Below the pieces are notes generated by a model. The model did not search any database. It was not told the DNA's origin and saw only the letters and a program-made list of their open reading frames with translations. The position numbers and the translations under genes are program-made. This document shows, piece by piece, positions 46,769-56,479 of a stretch of DNA of 64,000 bases. Numbering within the stretch: position 1 is the stretch's first letter; every line of letters begins with the position of its first letter. This DNA comes from Parvimonas sp000223315. Lineage in GTDB: Bacteria; Bacillota; Clostridia; Tissierellales; Peptoniphilaceae. The DNA lies in NCBI GenBank assembly GCA_050262155.1, contig CP189843.1, positions 930,001-994,000 of the forward strand. Direction: 5' to 3'.

Positions 46769-47500
46769 TTATAAAATTAAATCATTTAATTCCATTTCTT
46801 TAAGTTCAGCAACTTTTTCAGCAGTGAATCTTACAAATTTCGGCTCATTTCTCTTTCCACGATTTGGTTCAGGAGTTAAATATGGACTGTCAGTTTCCAC
46901 ACAAGTAAATTATCAAGTGGAATAGTTTTTACCATATCTCTAACATTAACTGCATTTTTAAAAGTTACAGCCCCTGAAATTGAAATATAATAACCGAGCT
47001 CCATAAATCTTTTTGCCATCTCGCTTGAACCTGTATAGCAATGCATTACACCTATGACTTTGCCTTTAAATTCAGATAGAATGTCATAAGTATCTCCCAT
47101 TGCATCCCTTGTATGAATTATAACAGGAAGATTTCTTTTCTCAGCAATTTCTAGCTGTTTTCTAAAGATTTCTTTTTGTTTTTCTCTTGGGGAATTGTCA
47201 TAATAGTAATCAAGACCAATCTCTCCAATAGCAACTATTTTATCATTAAAAGACATTTCATAAACTTTTTCCAAATCTTCATCAGTTACATCTTCAACTT
47301 CATGAGGATGAATTCCTACTGCTCCATATACTTTATCATATTTTTTTACAATTTCAATGATTTTTTTCACTTGATGCAATATCAGAAGCAGGATCGACTA
47401 TAAAGTCGATTCCATCCTCTTCAAAATTAGAAATAATAGTATCTCTATCAAAATCAAATTTTTCGTCATCAATATGACAATGACTATCTACTATTCTCAT
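46769..47500 (-). pseudogene. tatD: TatD family DNase, frame broken twice
   Basis: A TatD metal-dependent nuclease of about 243 residues. The start at 47500 overlaps the metG stop (TAATG): MRIVDSHCHIDDEKFDFD carries the HxH metal site. A break at an A7 run near 47370 (SSEK) leads to IIEIVKKYDKVYGAVGIHPHEV, GEIGLDYYY and VIIHTRDA. A second break near 46905 (LLVW, relatives read LLVETDSPYL) leads to ETDSPYLTPEPNRGKRNEP to the TAA at 46769. Both breaks are 1-2 nt changes at a homopolymer and a GTGTG. All metal ligands are encoded. Confidence 0.87.
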
Positions 47501-49449
47501 TATGATACCTTTGATCCTTCTTTAACATCATTTAAAACAGTTAATACGCTTAAATTTTCATCATCAGAAGCAGCAAGTATCATTCCATTACTTTCAACTC
47601 CTCTTAAATTAACCGGTTTTAAATTTGTAACAACAATAACTTTTTTCCCTATAAGATCTTTTTCGTTGTAGAACTTTCTTATTCCAGAAACAATAGTTCT
47701 TACCTCATCACCAATATCTATCTTAGAAACTAAAAGTCTATCAGCCTTTGGATGAGGCTCGCATTCTAAAATTTTTCCTACTTTAAGTTCAACTTTTGCA
47801 AAGTCATCAATTGTTATAAGTTCATTTTCTTCAACAGTTTCTTTCACTTCATCAGCTCCTGAATTTTTCTTTTTTCTAAATTCAATTAATTCAGAATTCT
47901 TTTGAATAATTATATCTAATTCTTTATCAACATCAAGTCTGTCAAATAAATTTTTACCTTTACAAACTTTTGTTCCAACCTTAAGTAATCCAAATTTAGT
48001 TAAGTCTTCATAAGAATAATTAGAATAACCTATTTGTTCATTTATTTTAGATGAAGTTTCTTTCATAAAAGGCTTAATTAATCCTGAAATAATTCTAATA
48101 CTTTCAAGTAAATTATAAATTACAGTTTTAAGTCTTTCTTCTTTTTGTTCTTTAATCAAAGTCCAAGGAGTTGTTTCATCAATATATTTATTTGTTCTTC
48201 TTACTAATTTCCATATTTCTTCAAGAGCCATTGAGAAATTAAGTTTATCCATCAACTCTGCAACTCTATCTCTTGTAGTTATAGCAATTTCGATTAAATC
48301 ATTATCAAGTTCTGTTAATTCTGTCTGAGAAGGAACAATACCACCAAAATATTTTTCACACATTGCTACAGATCTTGAAACTAAATTACCTAAATCATTT
48401 ACAAGGTCTGAATTAATTCTATTTAACATTTTTGTATAAGTAAAATTACCGTCTTGTCCAAAAGTAAATTCTCTTAGCATAAAATATCTTAATGCGTCCA
48501 TTCCATATCTTTCTATAATCGGTTCAGCATAAACAATATTCCCTTTACTTTTACTCATCTTATCATCGTCAAATAAAATCCAACCATGTCCAAAAATTTT
48601 CTTTGGAAGAGGTAAATCTAATGCCATTAAAATTGCAGGCCAAATAATTGCATGGAAACGCATGATTTCCTTACCAATTAAATGAACATCACAAGGCCAA
48701 AATTTATTGAACTTTTCTTCATCTGTTCCATAACCAATACCAGTTAAATAACAACTTAAGGCATCTATCCAAACGTAAACAACATGCTTTTCATCAAAGG
48801 GAACTTTAACACCCCAATCAAAACTTGAACGTGTAACGGATAAATCAGTTAACCCTTCATTAATGAAACTTATCATCTCATTTTTTCTTGATTCCGGTTG
48901 AATGAAATCAGGATTTTCTTCATATAATTTTAAAAGTCTATCTTGATATTTAGAAAGTCTAAAGAAATATGTTTCTTCTTCACTTGGAGAAACTTCTCTA
49001 CCACAGTCAGGGCATTTATTTCCTTCAACAAGTTGGCTTTCAGTCCAAAAGGCTTCACAAGGAACACAGTACATTCCCTTATAACTTCCTTTATAAATTT
49101 CTCCTTTTTCATAAAGTTTTGTAAAAATTTCACTAACATTTTTTTCGTGAATTTTATCTGTACTTCTAACAAAAGCATCAAAATCAATATCTAAAGTTTT
49201 CCAAAGTTCCTTTGCACTTTCAACTATCGGATCAATATACTCTAAAGGTTTTTTTCCTGCCTTAATAGCAGATTCTTGTAATTTTTGACCATGTTCATCA
49301 GTTCCTGTTGTAAAAAATACATCAAAACCTTGAGCTTGTTTATATTTCTTTAAAACATCTGCAACAATTGTTGTATAAGTATGACCCAAATGTAAATTAC
49401 TATTTGGATAATAAATCGGTGTTGTCAAATAAAAGTTTTTCTTTTCCAA
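47500..49449 (-). CDS. metG: Methionyl-tRNA synthetase
   Basis: A 649-residue MetRS, with the C-terminal tRNA-binding domain. HIGH is HLGHTYT (21-27), KMSKS is DDKMSKSKGN, and the zinc knuckle has CVPC and CPDC. The C-terminal EMAP/OB domain runs from about 545 to the end (KVELKVGKILECEPHPKADRLLV). The start codon is TTG at 49449 with TAGGAGG nine bases away. It overlaps tatD (TAATG). Confidence 0.97.
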   Translation of the reverse strand: MEKKNFYLTTPIYYPNSNLHLGHTYTTIVADVLKKYKQAQGFDVFFTTGTDEHGQKLQESAIKAGKKPLEYIDPIVESAKELWKTLDIDFDAFVRSTDKIHEKNVSEIFTKLYEKGEIYKGSYKGMYCVPCEAFWTESQLVEGNKCPDCGREVSPSEEETYFFRLSKYQDRLLKLYEENPDFIQPESRKNEMISFINEGLTDLSVTRSSFDWGVKVPFDEKHVVYVWIDALSCYLTGIGYGTDEEKFNKFWPCDVHLIGKEIMRFHAIIWPAILMALDLPLPKKIFGHGWILFDDDKMSKSKGNIVYAEPIIERYGMDALRYFMLREFTFGQDGNFTYTKMLNRINSDLVNDLGNLVSRSVAMCEKYFGGIVPSQTELTELDNDLIEIAITTRDRVAELMDKLNFSMALEEIWKLVRRTNKYIDETTPWTLIKEQKEERLKTVIYNLLESIRIISGLIKPFMKETSSKINEQIGYSNYSYEDLTKFGLLKVGTKVCKGKNLFDRLDVDKELDIIIQKNSELIEFRKKKNSGADEVKETVEENELITIDDFAKVELKVGKILECEPHPKADRLLVSKIDIGDEVRTIVSGIRKFYNEKDLIGKKVIVVTNLKPVNLRGVESNGMILAASDDENLSVLTVLNDVKEGSKVS

Positions 49450-49466
49450 AATAAGCCTCCTAAATT

Positions 49467-50777
49467 TTAAATCTTTATTTTACTTGCTAATCCGAAAATT
49501 TCTTCTCCTTCAATAGAAATGCCATTGCAATAAACAACTTTATTTTTCATGTTTTCGTTAAATGGAGCAGAAAATCTTATATAATTTCTTGTATAACCTA
49601 CAAGTTTATTTCCATTAATATTTTCTTCAAATAAAACTTCATGTTTTTCTGAAAGTTCTTTTTTCAAAAATTCTGTCGTCATTTCCTTTGATAATAGGAT
49701 TAATTCATTACTTCTAAATTTCTTCACATTTCCATCAACCTGATCTTTAAAATCATAAGCAGGAGTTCCTTTTCTCTTTGAATATTTAAAAACATGAATT
49801 TTAGAAAATCCTATTTCTTTTACAAAATTTAATGTCTCTTGAAAATCATCATCATTTTCTCCGGGAAATCCTACAATTATATCAGTTGTTAATGCAACAT
49901 TCGGAAAAATTTCCTTAATCATTAAAACTTTTTTTCTATACATATCAGTTGTATATCTTCTATTCATAAGTTTTAAAATTTTATCACAACCGCTTTGTAA
50001 AGACAGATGAAAATGCTCACAAACTTTTTTACAATTCTTTAATCTAATTAAAAAATCTTTAGAAATAATTCCTGCTTCTATGGAGCTAAGTCTTATTCTG
50101 TCAAGATTTTCTATTGTAGATAATTTTTCTATAACATCAATAAGTCTAGTATCATTTCCTAAATCAAGTCCGTAAGAACCGACGTGAATTCCTGTAATAA
50201 TAACTTCCTTATATCCATTATTTGCAAGCTTCACAGCTTCTTCATATATATCATCAATTAGTCTTGACTTGATAGGTCCTCTTGCATAAGGAATTATACA
50301 GTATGTACAAAACATATTACAACCCTCTTGAATTTTTATATATGCTCTTGTTTTGCTCTCTTGATTTTCTATTGACAATACATCAAAACCACAGTCCTTT
50401 GTAAGTTCTGAAACGATATTAAACTTTAAATTTGACTTCTTTGATTCTTCACATAAATCGACTATTTTAGCTCTATTTTTAGTTCCGATTATTACATCTA
50501 CATCCTCAATCCCAGAAATTTCATCAGGAGCAACCTGTGAATAACAACCTACAACGGCTAAAATAGCATTTTTATTTAATTTTTTTGCTCTGGAAATAAA
50601 TTGTCTTGATTTCCTATCACTCAAATTTGTAACGGTACAGGTATTTATAACATAGACATCGGATATATCATCCTCATTACAAATCTCATACCCTCGTTTC
50701 TTAAATAACTCCTGCATAGCCTCAGTTTCATACTGATTAACTTTGCAACCTAGAGTTAAAAAACTAACTTTATTCAT
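49467..50777 (-). CDS. mtaB: tRNA t6A37 methylthiotransferase MtaB
   Basis: A 436-residue radical SAM methylthiotransferase that makes ms2t6A37 in tRNA. The N-terminal cluster binding region has FLTLGCKVNQYE; the radical SAM motif is CNMFCTYCIIPYARG (CxxxCxxC); a TRAM domain is at the C-terminus (KLVGYTRNYIRFSAP). TAGGAGG precedes the ATG at 50777, so the seven extra residues of the longest frame are not used. It overlaps no other gene; rsmE ends 8 bases before its start. Confidence 0.95.
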   Translation of the reverse strand: MNKVSFLTLGCKVNQYETEAMQELFKKRGYEICNEDDISDVYVINTCTVTNLSDRKSRQFISRAKKLNKNAILAVVGCYSQVAPDEISGIEDVDVIIGTKNRAKIVDLCEESKKSNLKFNIVSELTKDCGFDVLSIENQESKTRAYIKIQEGCNMFCTYCIIPYARGPIKSRLIDDIYEEAVKLANNGYKEVIITGIHVGSYGLDLGNDTRLIDVIEKLSTIENLDRIRLSSIEAGIISKDFLIRLKNCKKVCEHFHLSLQSGCDKILKLMNRRYTTDMYRKKVLMIKEIFPNVALTTDIIVGFPGENDDDFQETLNFVKEIGFSKIHVFKYSKRKGTPAYDFKDQVDGNVKKFRSNELILLSKEMTTEFLKKELSEKHEVLFEENINGNKLVGYTRNYIRFSAPFNENMKNKVVYCNGISIEGEEIFGLASKIKI

Positions 50778-50784
50778 AAACCTC

Positions 50785-51513
50785 CTACATAAATTCATAT
50801 TGTAAAATTGAAAGTAAATTTATGCCTGCAGTTTCCGTTCTTAAAATCCTAGCTCCAAGTCCAATACTGAAAGCTCCATTATTTGTTAAAAATTCAATTT
50901 CTTCTCTTTCAAAACCGCCCTCTGAGCCAATTAAAATAAATATATCTTTACCGGAATTTTCTGATTTTATTTTCATAATTACATCCCTTAAAGAAATATT
51001 TTTATCCTCTTCATAAGCTACAAGTAAGTAATTATCTCCTACAAAATTTATAATATTCTTAAATTGAATTAATTCATTAATTTTAGGAACAATTAATCTC
51101 TTTGATTGCTTTGATGCCTCATAAGAAATTTTTTGCAATCTTTCAATTTTTTTATTCTCTTTTTTCTCATCAATTTTTACGATACATCTTTTAGAATTTA
51201 CCAAAGTTATATCATAAACTCCAAGTTCAACCGCTTTTTGAACTATTAAATCCATTTTTTCACTCTTTGCTAAACATTGCAATAGATGAATTTTAACTTT
51301 TGATTCAGTATTTTCTGAAATTTTTTCCAAATTATATACAGAAATATACTTATCACAAATCTCTATATTCCCAATATAAAGCTCTCCTAAAACTACTACC
51401 TCAATTTTTTCATCCTCTGTAATTCTAAGAACTTTCTTTATATGATTATAGTCATCTCCATATATTTTAACTTTACCATCCAATATAGGCTCATCAGTAA
51501 AAAATCTATGCAT
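50785..51513 (-). CDS. rsmE: 16S rRNA m3U1498 methyltransferase RsmE
   Basis: A 242-residue SPOUT methyltransferase. The N-terminal PUA-like part starts MHRFFTDEPILDGKVK. KSEKMDLIVQKAVELGVYDITLV and FILIGSEGGFEREEIEF (the trefoil knot SAM site) and LGARILRTETAG are signatures. AGGAG precedes the ATG at 51513, which overlaps prmA by 8 bases. It modifies U1498 of 16S rRNA. Confidence 0.96.
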   Translation of the reverse strand: MHRFFTDEPILDGKVKIYGDDYNHIKKVLRITEDEKIEVVVLGELYIGNIEICDKYISVYNLEKISENTESKVKIHLLQCLAKSEKMDLIVQKAVELGVYDITLVNSKRCIVKIDEKKENKKIERLQKISYEASKQSKRLIVPKINELIQFKNIINFVGDNYLLVAYEEDKNISLRDVIMKIKSENSGKDIFILIGSEGGFEREEIEFLTNNGAFSIGLGARILRTETAGINLLSILQYEFM

Positions 51514-52444
51514 TTTTTCTCCTTGCAATAACACAAACCCAATCTTTGTTTTTGTTTACTTCCAAAATTTCAAAATTATTTTTTAACAAGGCATTTTCAA
51601 CATCGGAATACTTTTCTTCAATTATTCCTGAACCAATGAAAATTCCTTCAGTTTTTATAAATTTACTTATATCATCTAATAATTTTACTAAAATATGTGC
51701 AAGAATATTAGCAACTATTACATCCGCTTTTGAATTTAATTTTTCACACAAATCTCCATGATGAACTACAATTCTATCCTCAACTTTATTTAGTTTAGCA
51801 TTTTCTAAAGTTGCCTCAACACCTAAAATATCAATGTCAACAGCTTCTACCTTTTTTGCTCCAAGTTTCAAAGCTCCAACAGATAAAATTCCACTTCCGG
51901 AGCCTATATCAAAAACTATTTTATCTTTTAAATCTATCTTTTCAAGAGCTTCTAAACATAAAGCTGTAGTTTCATGAGTTCCAGTTCCAAAAGCCATTCC
52001 CGGATCTAATTCAATCATAGCTTCATTTTCAGATAAATTATAATCTTCCCAAGTTGGCTTTATAATGAAATTCTTGCCAACTTTTGTAGGTTTATAGTAC
52101 TTTTTCCACTCATTTGCCCAATCTTCAGTTTTTATTTTAGAGTCTATTTTCAAAATGACTTTTTCGTTGTATTCTCTTTCAAATTCTGAAATTCTCTCTT
52201 GTAAAATCTTTAGATTTTCTTCAATTTCATCATCATTTTTTAAATAAGTCTTAACAGTGATAAAATCACTTTTTTCAAAATCTTCCTCATCTAAAACTAC
52301 CCAATAAGGCTTTTCTTTTGCAAACTCTTCATAATCTCTTGAATCTTTTATATTTATTCCATCAATATCAAATAAATAAAGTATTCCAACTATATTGTCT
52401 TCAAATTTATTTTTTACTACAACCTCAATTTCAGTCCAATCCAT
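51506..52444 (-). CDS. prmA: Ribosomal protein L11 methyltransferase PrmA
   Basis: A 312-residue PrmA. The SAM-binding motif is VFDIGSGSGILSVGALKLGA, the post-motif is VEAVDID, and the preceding GMAFGTGTHETT is the family signature. It trimethylates L11. It starts exactly at the last base of dnaJ, giving dnaJ-prmA-rsmE-mtaB, a common Firmicute order. Confidence 0.96.
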   Translation of the reverse strand: MDWTEIEVVVKNKFEDNIVGILYLFDIDGINIKDSRDYEEFAKEKPYWVVLDEEDFEKSDFITVKTYLKNDDEIEENLKILQERISEFEREYNEKVILKIDSKIKTEDWANEWKKYYKPTKVGKNFIIKPTWEDYNLSENEAMIELDPGMAFGTGTHETTALCLEALEKIDLKDKIVFDIGSGSGILSVGALKLGAKKVEAVDIDILGVEATLENAKLNKVEDRIVVHHGDLCEKLNSKADVIVANILAHILVKLLDDISKFIKTEGIFIGSGIIEEKYSDVENALLKNNFEILEVNKNKDWVCVIARRKNA

Positions 52445-53583
52445 TATTCAAATAGCTCCTTTACCTTTTCAAAAAAGTTTTTCTTATGCTCTGTCAAATG
52501 TTCTTCTCTCTCATTAGAAAATTCTCTTAAAATTTCCTTTTGTCTATCTGTTAAATTTTTCGGTGTAATGATTTTAACTCTAAAAGTTAAATTTCCCTTT
52601 CCATATCCATTTACATCAGAAATTCCCCTATCTTTCAAAGTAAATTCAGTGCCGGTCTCTGTTCCCTCCGGAATAGTATATTTTTCTTTTCCCTCTAGAG
52701 TTGGTATTTCTACTTCTGCCCCTAAAGTTGCCTCTGTAAAAGAAATCGGTAATTCATAGAAAACATTATTTCCATTTCTAACAAATAATTCGTGAGATTT
52801 TACCTTAAAAATAACATAAACATCTCCATTAGGACCACCATTTTCGCCACAATTACCTTGTCCTTTTAAAGTCATTATATTATTTGTATTTACACCCTTT
52901 GGAGCTTTAACAGTAAATTTCTTTCTGACTAAAACATACTTTTTACCCTTACATTTTTCGCATTTTTCTTCAACAATTTCTCCTGTACCATTACATTCAT
53001 TACATAATTCTTCAGAAACTACTGTTCCAAAAAAACTTTGCCTTTGAACTCTAATACTTCCACGTCCATTACATTTTTTACAAGTAACTTTTTTAGTTCC
53101 AGGTTTAGCTCCACTACCTGAACAGCTATTACAAACAGTTTTTACATTTACAAAAAATTCTTTTTCTACACCATTTACTGCTTCAAAGAAATCTAAATCC
53201 AAATAAAATTCAATATCTTCTCCTTTTCTTGGTCGATTTGAATTTCTTGCAGAAGATCCGAAGCCTCCAAATCCACCGAAGCCTCCAAAATTTCCAAAAA
53301 TACTTTCAAAAATATCTTCCATATCAGAGAAGCCTCCAAAGCCTCCACCTCCTGCTGCATTTGCATTAAAGCTTGCTTCGCCATAAGTATCATATTTTTG
53401 TCTTCTATTATCATCACTTAAAATTTCATAAGCGAAATTTACTTCTTTAAAATTTTCTTCTGCTTCTTTATTACCAGGATTAACATCCGGATGATATTTT
53501 TTTGCAAGTTTTCTATATGCAGATTTTAACTCTGCTTTACTACAATTTTTTTCAACCCCTAAAATTTCATATAAATCTCTCAT
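52444..53583 (-). CDS. dnaJ: Chaperone DnaJ
   Basis: A 379-residue DnaJ. The J domain has HPD in KKYHPDVNPGN, then a Gly/Phe-rich linker (FGGFGGFGGFG). Four CxxCxGxG-type zinc repeats follow: CNSCSGSG, CKKCNGRG, CNECNGTG and CEKCKGKK, the last without the final Gly pattern. AGGAGAG precedes the ATG at 53583; the longest frame adds 12 residues. It is separated from hrcA-grpE-dnaK by about 30 kb and shows no CIRCE. Confidence 0.97.
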   Translation of the reverse strand: MRDLYEILGVEKNCSKAELKSAYRKLAKKYHPDVNPGNKEAEENFKEVNFAYEILSDDNRRQKYDTYGEASFNANAAGGGGFGGFSDMEDIFESIFGNFGGFGGFGGFGSSARNSNRPRKGEDIEFYLDLDFFEAVNGVEKEFFVNVKTVCNSCSGSGAKPGTKKVTCKKCNGRGSIRVQRQSFFGTVVSEELCNECNGTGEIVEEKCEKCKGKKYVLVRKKFTVKAPKGVNTNNIMTLKGQGNCGENGGPNGDVYVIFKVKSHELFVRNGNNVFYELPISFTEATLGAEVEIPTLEGKEKYTIPEGTETGTEFTLKDRGISDVNGYGKGNLTFRVKIITPKNLTDRQKEILREFSNEREEHLTEHKKNFFEKVKELFE

Positions 53584-53693
53584 ACTCTCTCCTAAAATAA
53601 TTAATTTATAATAACTCAATATATTATTTTACCATAAAATGAACTTTCTTTCCAGTATTTTAATTGAAATTTAAACAATTTAACTAAAATAAA

Positions 53694-53723
53694 AACAAAA
53701 AAAGATTGGGAAAAACCCAATCT
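53694..53723 (-). terminator. Terminator after the hprK-yvcK operon
   Basis: AGATTGGG (53703-53710) and CCCAATCT (53716-53723) pair around A5, followed on the minus strand by T7. It ends the transcript that closes with yvcK. Confidence 0.93.
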
Positions 53724-53762
53724 AAAATTAATGAATTTTAAATATTATAAATTAAATTATTA

Positions 53763-54734
53763 TTAAAAATTTTCTAAAATTAATCTTGCAAGTTTATCTT
53801 CATTATGTCTTGAGTATCCTGAAGATTTACTAATTAAACTATCCTCTAAAACTCTTATTTTTAATCTTTTTAAATATTCTCTCTCTTCATCACTTAATAA
53901 CAGTTGACTTGCACTTTTTCTTTTATATTTTATATCTACATCTTCTGGAATTATTTCATTATTTACAACAATTGTATCAATTTTAATTCCTTCACAATGC
54001 TTATAAATTGCGTTTAAATGATCAGTAACCTTATAATCGAAGGTTTCTGTTGATTGATTAACAACATTTAAAATAAAGCAAATTTTTGCCTTTGTATTAG
54101 TTAATGCTTCACTTATTTCAGAAATTAACAAATTAGGAATTACAGAAGTGTATAAACTTCCGGGACCTATTAAAATTACATCTGAATTATAAATTTCGTG
54201 TACAACTTCATTAAGTGGTTTAGCATATTTTGGAGAAATGAAAACTCTATTTATTCTGCTGCTATTTTCATCTTCCAAATTTAAAGCTGTTATATTACTT
54301 TCACCCTCAATTATTTCTCCGTTTTCAAGTTCTGCAAATAATTTTATATTATCCAAAGTAACAGGTAAAACTTTACCGGTTATTGCTAAAATATTTGAAG
54401 TTTCTTGTATTCCAAGAATAAAATCCTTATATATATCAGCCATTGCAACTAAGAATAAATTACCAAAACTTTGTCCCTTTAGCTTTCCCTCTTTAAATCT
54501 ATATTTCATCAATCTTTCCATTGATTTTTCAGTATTTGCAAGAGAAATCAAACAAGCTCTGATATCTCCCGGTGGAATAACACCTAAATCATCTCTAAGC
54601 ATTCCGGAACTTCCACCGTCATCAGCGACGGTTACAATTGCAGTAATATCTTTAAAATACTTTTTCAAACCTTTAAGAATAGTAGAACTTCCAGTTCCTC
54701 CTCCTATGGTTACAATTCTAGTATCATCTACCAT
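53763..54734 (-). CDS. yvcK: YvcK family gluconeogenesis factor
   Basis: A 323-residue YvcK/CofD-like protein that binds UDP-sugars and is linked to cell shape and gluconeogenic growth. Motifs are IGGGTGSSTILKGLK near the N-terminus, VADDGGSSGMLR, PPGDIRACL and IGPGSLYTSV. It overlaps rapZ by 7 bases. In most Firmicutes whiA follows next; here a terminator does. Confidence 0.95.
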   Translation of the reverse strand: MVDDTRIVTIGGGTGSSTILKGLKKYFKDITAIVTVADDGGSSGMLRDDLGVIPPGDIRACLISLANTEKSMERLMKYRFKEGKLKGQSFGNLFLVAMADIYKDFILGIQETSNILAITGKVLPVTLDNIKLFAELENGEIIEGESNITALNLEDENSSRINRVFISPKYAKPLNEVVHEIYNSDVILIGPGSLYTSVIPNLLISEISEALTNTKAKICFILNVVNQSTETFDYKVTDHLNAIYKHCEGIKIDTIVVNNEIIPEDVDIKYKRKSASQLLLSDEEREYLKRLKIRVLEDSLISKSSGYSRHNEDKLARLILENF

Positions 54735-55579
54735 AGTCTTTCATCCCTGTGAGAAATATTAACATTAGAATGTTCTTTTTTAAGTTCTGAATAAATTTTT
54801 TCAGCCAAACAAACAGAACGATGCTTTCCACCGGTACAGCCAACTCCGATAGTCAACATATTTTTTCCTTCAGCTCTATATTTAGGTATTAAGAACTCCA
54901 ATAAATCAACAACCTTATTTAAAAATATCTTTGAGTCATCAAAATCCATAACATAATTTTGGATTTCATCATCTTTTCCGTTAAGTTCTTTTAGTTCTTC
55001 AATATAGTATGGATTAGGTAAAAATCTAACATCAAAAACCAAATCAGCTTCAACTAAAATACCATTTTTAAATCCGAAGGACTCTATATTTATAACCAAA
55101 TCTTTTTTATTCCCATTAAAAAATAATGTATTTAATTTATTTTTAAAGCTACTTGCAGAAAGTCTTGTAGTGTCGATGATAATATCAGAATTATCCTTTA
55201 TCTCACTGAGCATTTCTCTTTCCAATTCTATAGAATCTGACAAGGCTCCATTTGGATTTACCGGATGAGGACGTCTTAATTCCTTATATCTATTTATTAA
55301 AGTTCTATTACTTGCATCTAAAAATAAAACTTTTAATTCACAATCCATTTTTTTCAAATTTTGAATTGTTTCTGATAAGTCTTCAAAAAATCTTGCTCTA
55401 ACATCAATAACTATCGCTAACTTTTCTATAGACTTTGTAGAATTATTAATTAATTCAACAAAATCTACAATAAATTTTGGAGGAAGATTTTCCATACAAT
55501 AATAACCCATATCTTCAAAATGGTTTAATGCCAATGTCTTTCCTGCTCCACTCATTCCTGTAATTATAACTGCTTCCAT
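54728..55579 (-). CDS. rapZ: RapZ/YvcJ NTPase
   Basis: A 283-residue nucleotide-binding protein. P-loop GMSGAGKT (8-15), the DMGYYCMENLPP segment, and the C-terminal GVGCTGGKHRSV of the RapZ family. In Gram-negatives it is an RNase E adapter; in Firmicutes (YvcJ) its role involves competence and cell wall links. It lies between murB and yvcK. Confidence 0.95.
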   Translation of the reverse strand: MEAVIITGMSGAGKTLALNHFEDMGYYCMENLPPKFIVDFVELINNSTKSIEKLAIVIDVRARFFEDLSETIQNLKKMDCELKVLFLDASNRTLINRYKELRRPHPVNPNGALSDSIELEREMLSEIKDNSDIIIDTTRLSASSFKNKLNTLFFNGNKKDLVINIESFGFKNGILVEADLVFDVRFLPNPYYIEELKELNGKDDEIQNYVMDFDDSKIFLNKVVDLLEFLIPKYRAEGKNMLTIGVGCTGGKHRSVCLAEKIYSELKKEHSNVNISHRDERLW

Positions 55580-55582
55580 AAC

Positions 55583-56470
55583 CTAATCCTTTAAAATTCT
55601 TACTTCCATTTCCAATTTAACACCGAATTTTTCAAAAACAACTTTTTGAACATACTCTATAAGTTCCATGACCTCTTTAAAACTCGCATTTCCTTTATTA
55701 ACTATAAAACCTGAATGTTTTTCTGAAACCCAAGCATCATTTATATGATAGCCTTTAAGACCGGCATCTTCAATTAGTTTAGATGCAAAATGTCCTTCAG
55801 GCCTTTTGAATGTACTTCCCGCAGAACCAAAATTCAAAGGTTGTTTTGAATTTCGTCTATCTCTTAAATCTTCATAGACAGCATTTATTTCTTCTTTATT
55901 TCCCTTTTTTAATTTTAATTTTATGCTTGTAACGATATAATTTTTTCTTTGAATTATACTTTTTCTGTAAGAAAAATCTAAATCTTCGTTCTTTAATTCT
56001 TTCAATTCAAAATTATCTAAATCCAAAACTTCAACAGATTTAACGATATCTTTCATTTCACCGCCATAGGCTCCTGCATTCATATAGATTGCTCCACCTA
56101 TTGTTCCCGGAATTCCTGAAGCAAATTCAAAACCTGTTAAAGAATTTTCATAAGCCACCGGATAAACTTCGGATAATTTTGCTCCCGATTTAACTATTAA
56201 AGATTCCCCTTCAACTTTAATCATTGAAAATTCACTCTTTAATTTTATTATAACTCCATTATAACCTTCGTCCGGAACAAGTAAATTTGATCCATTTCCA
56301 ATTACAAAGAATTTAATATTATTTTCTCTACATATTTTTATAGCTTCAATAATATCGGAAACTTCTCTAGGCTCAATTAAAGCTATACAATTACCGCCTA
56401 TTTTAAATGTTGTATGATTTTTTAAAGGTTCTTCATATCTTACAACACAATTTAATTTACTAAATAACAT
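55583..56470 (-). CDS. murB: UDP-N-acetylenolpyruvoylglucosamine reductase
   Basis: A type IIb MurB of 295 residues. FAD-binding motifs are FKIGGNC, VIGNGSNLLVPD, and FASGIPGTIGGAIYMNAGAYGGEMKD. The catalytic Ser sits in FGSAGSTFKRP, and EVRIL at the C-terminus contains the Glu. The longest frame begins at a GTG in the AGGTGGT ribosome binding site; the ATG at 56470 is preferred. It makes UDP-MurNAc. Confidence 0.96.
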   Translation of the reverse strand: MLFSKLNCVVRYEEPLKNHTTFKIGGNCIALIEPREVSDIIEAIKICRENNIKFFVIGNGSNLLVPDEGYNGVIIKLKSEFSMIKVEGESLIVKSGAKLSEVYPVAYENSLTGFEFASGIPGTIGGAIYMNAGAYGGEMKDIVKSVEVLDLDNFELKELKNEDLDFSYRKSIIQRKNYIVTSIKLKLKKGNKEEINAVYEDLRDRRNSKQPLNFGSAGSTFKRPEGHFASKLIEDAGLKGYHINDAWVSEKHSGFIVNKGNASFKEVMELIEYVQKVVFEKFGVKLEMEVRILKD

Positions 56471-56479
56471 TTTTACCAC

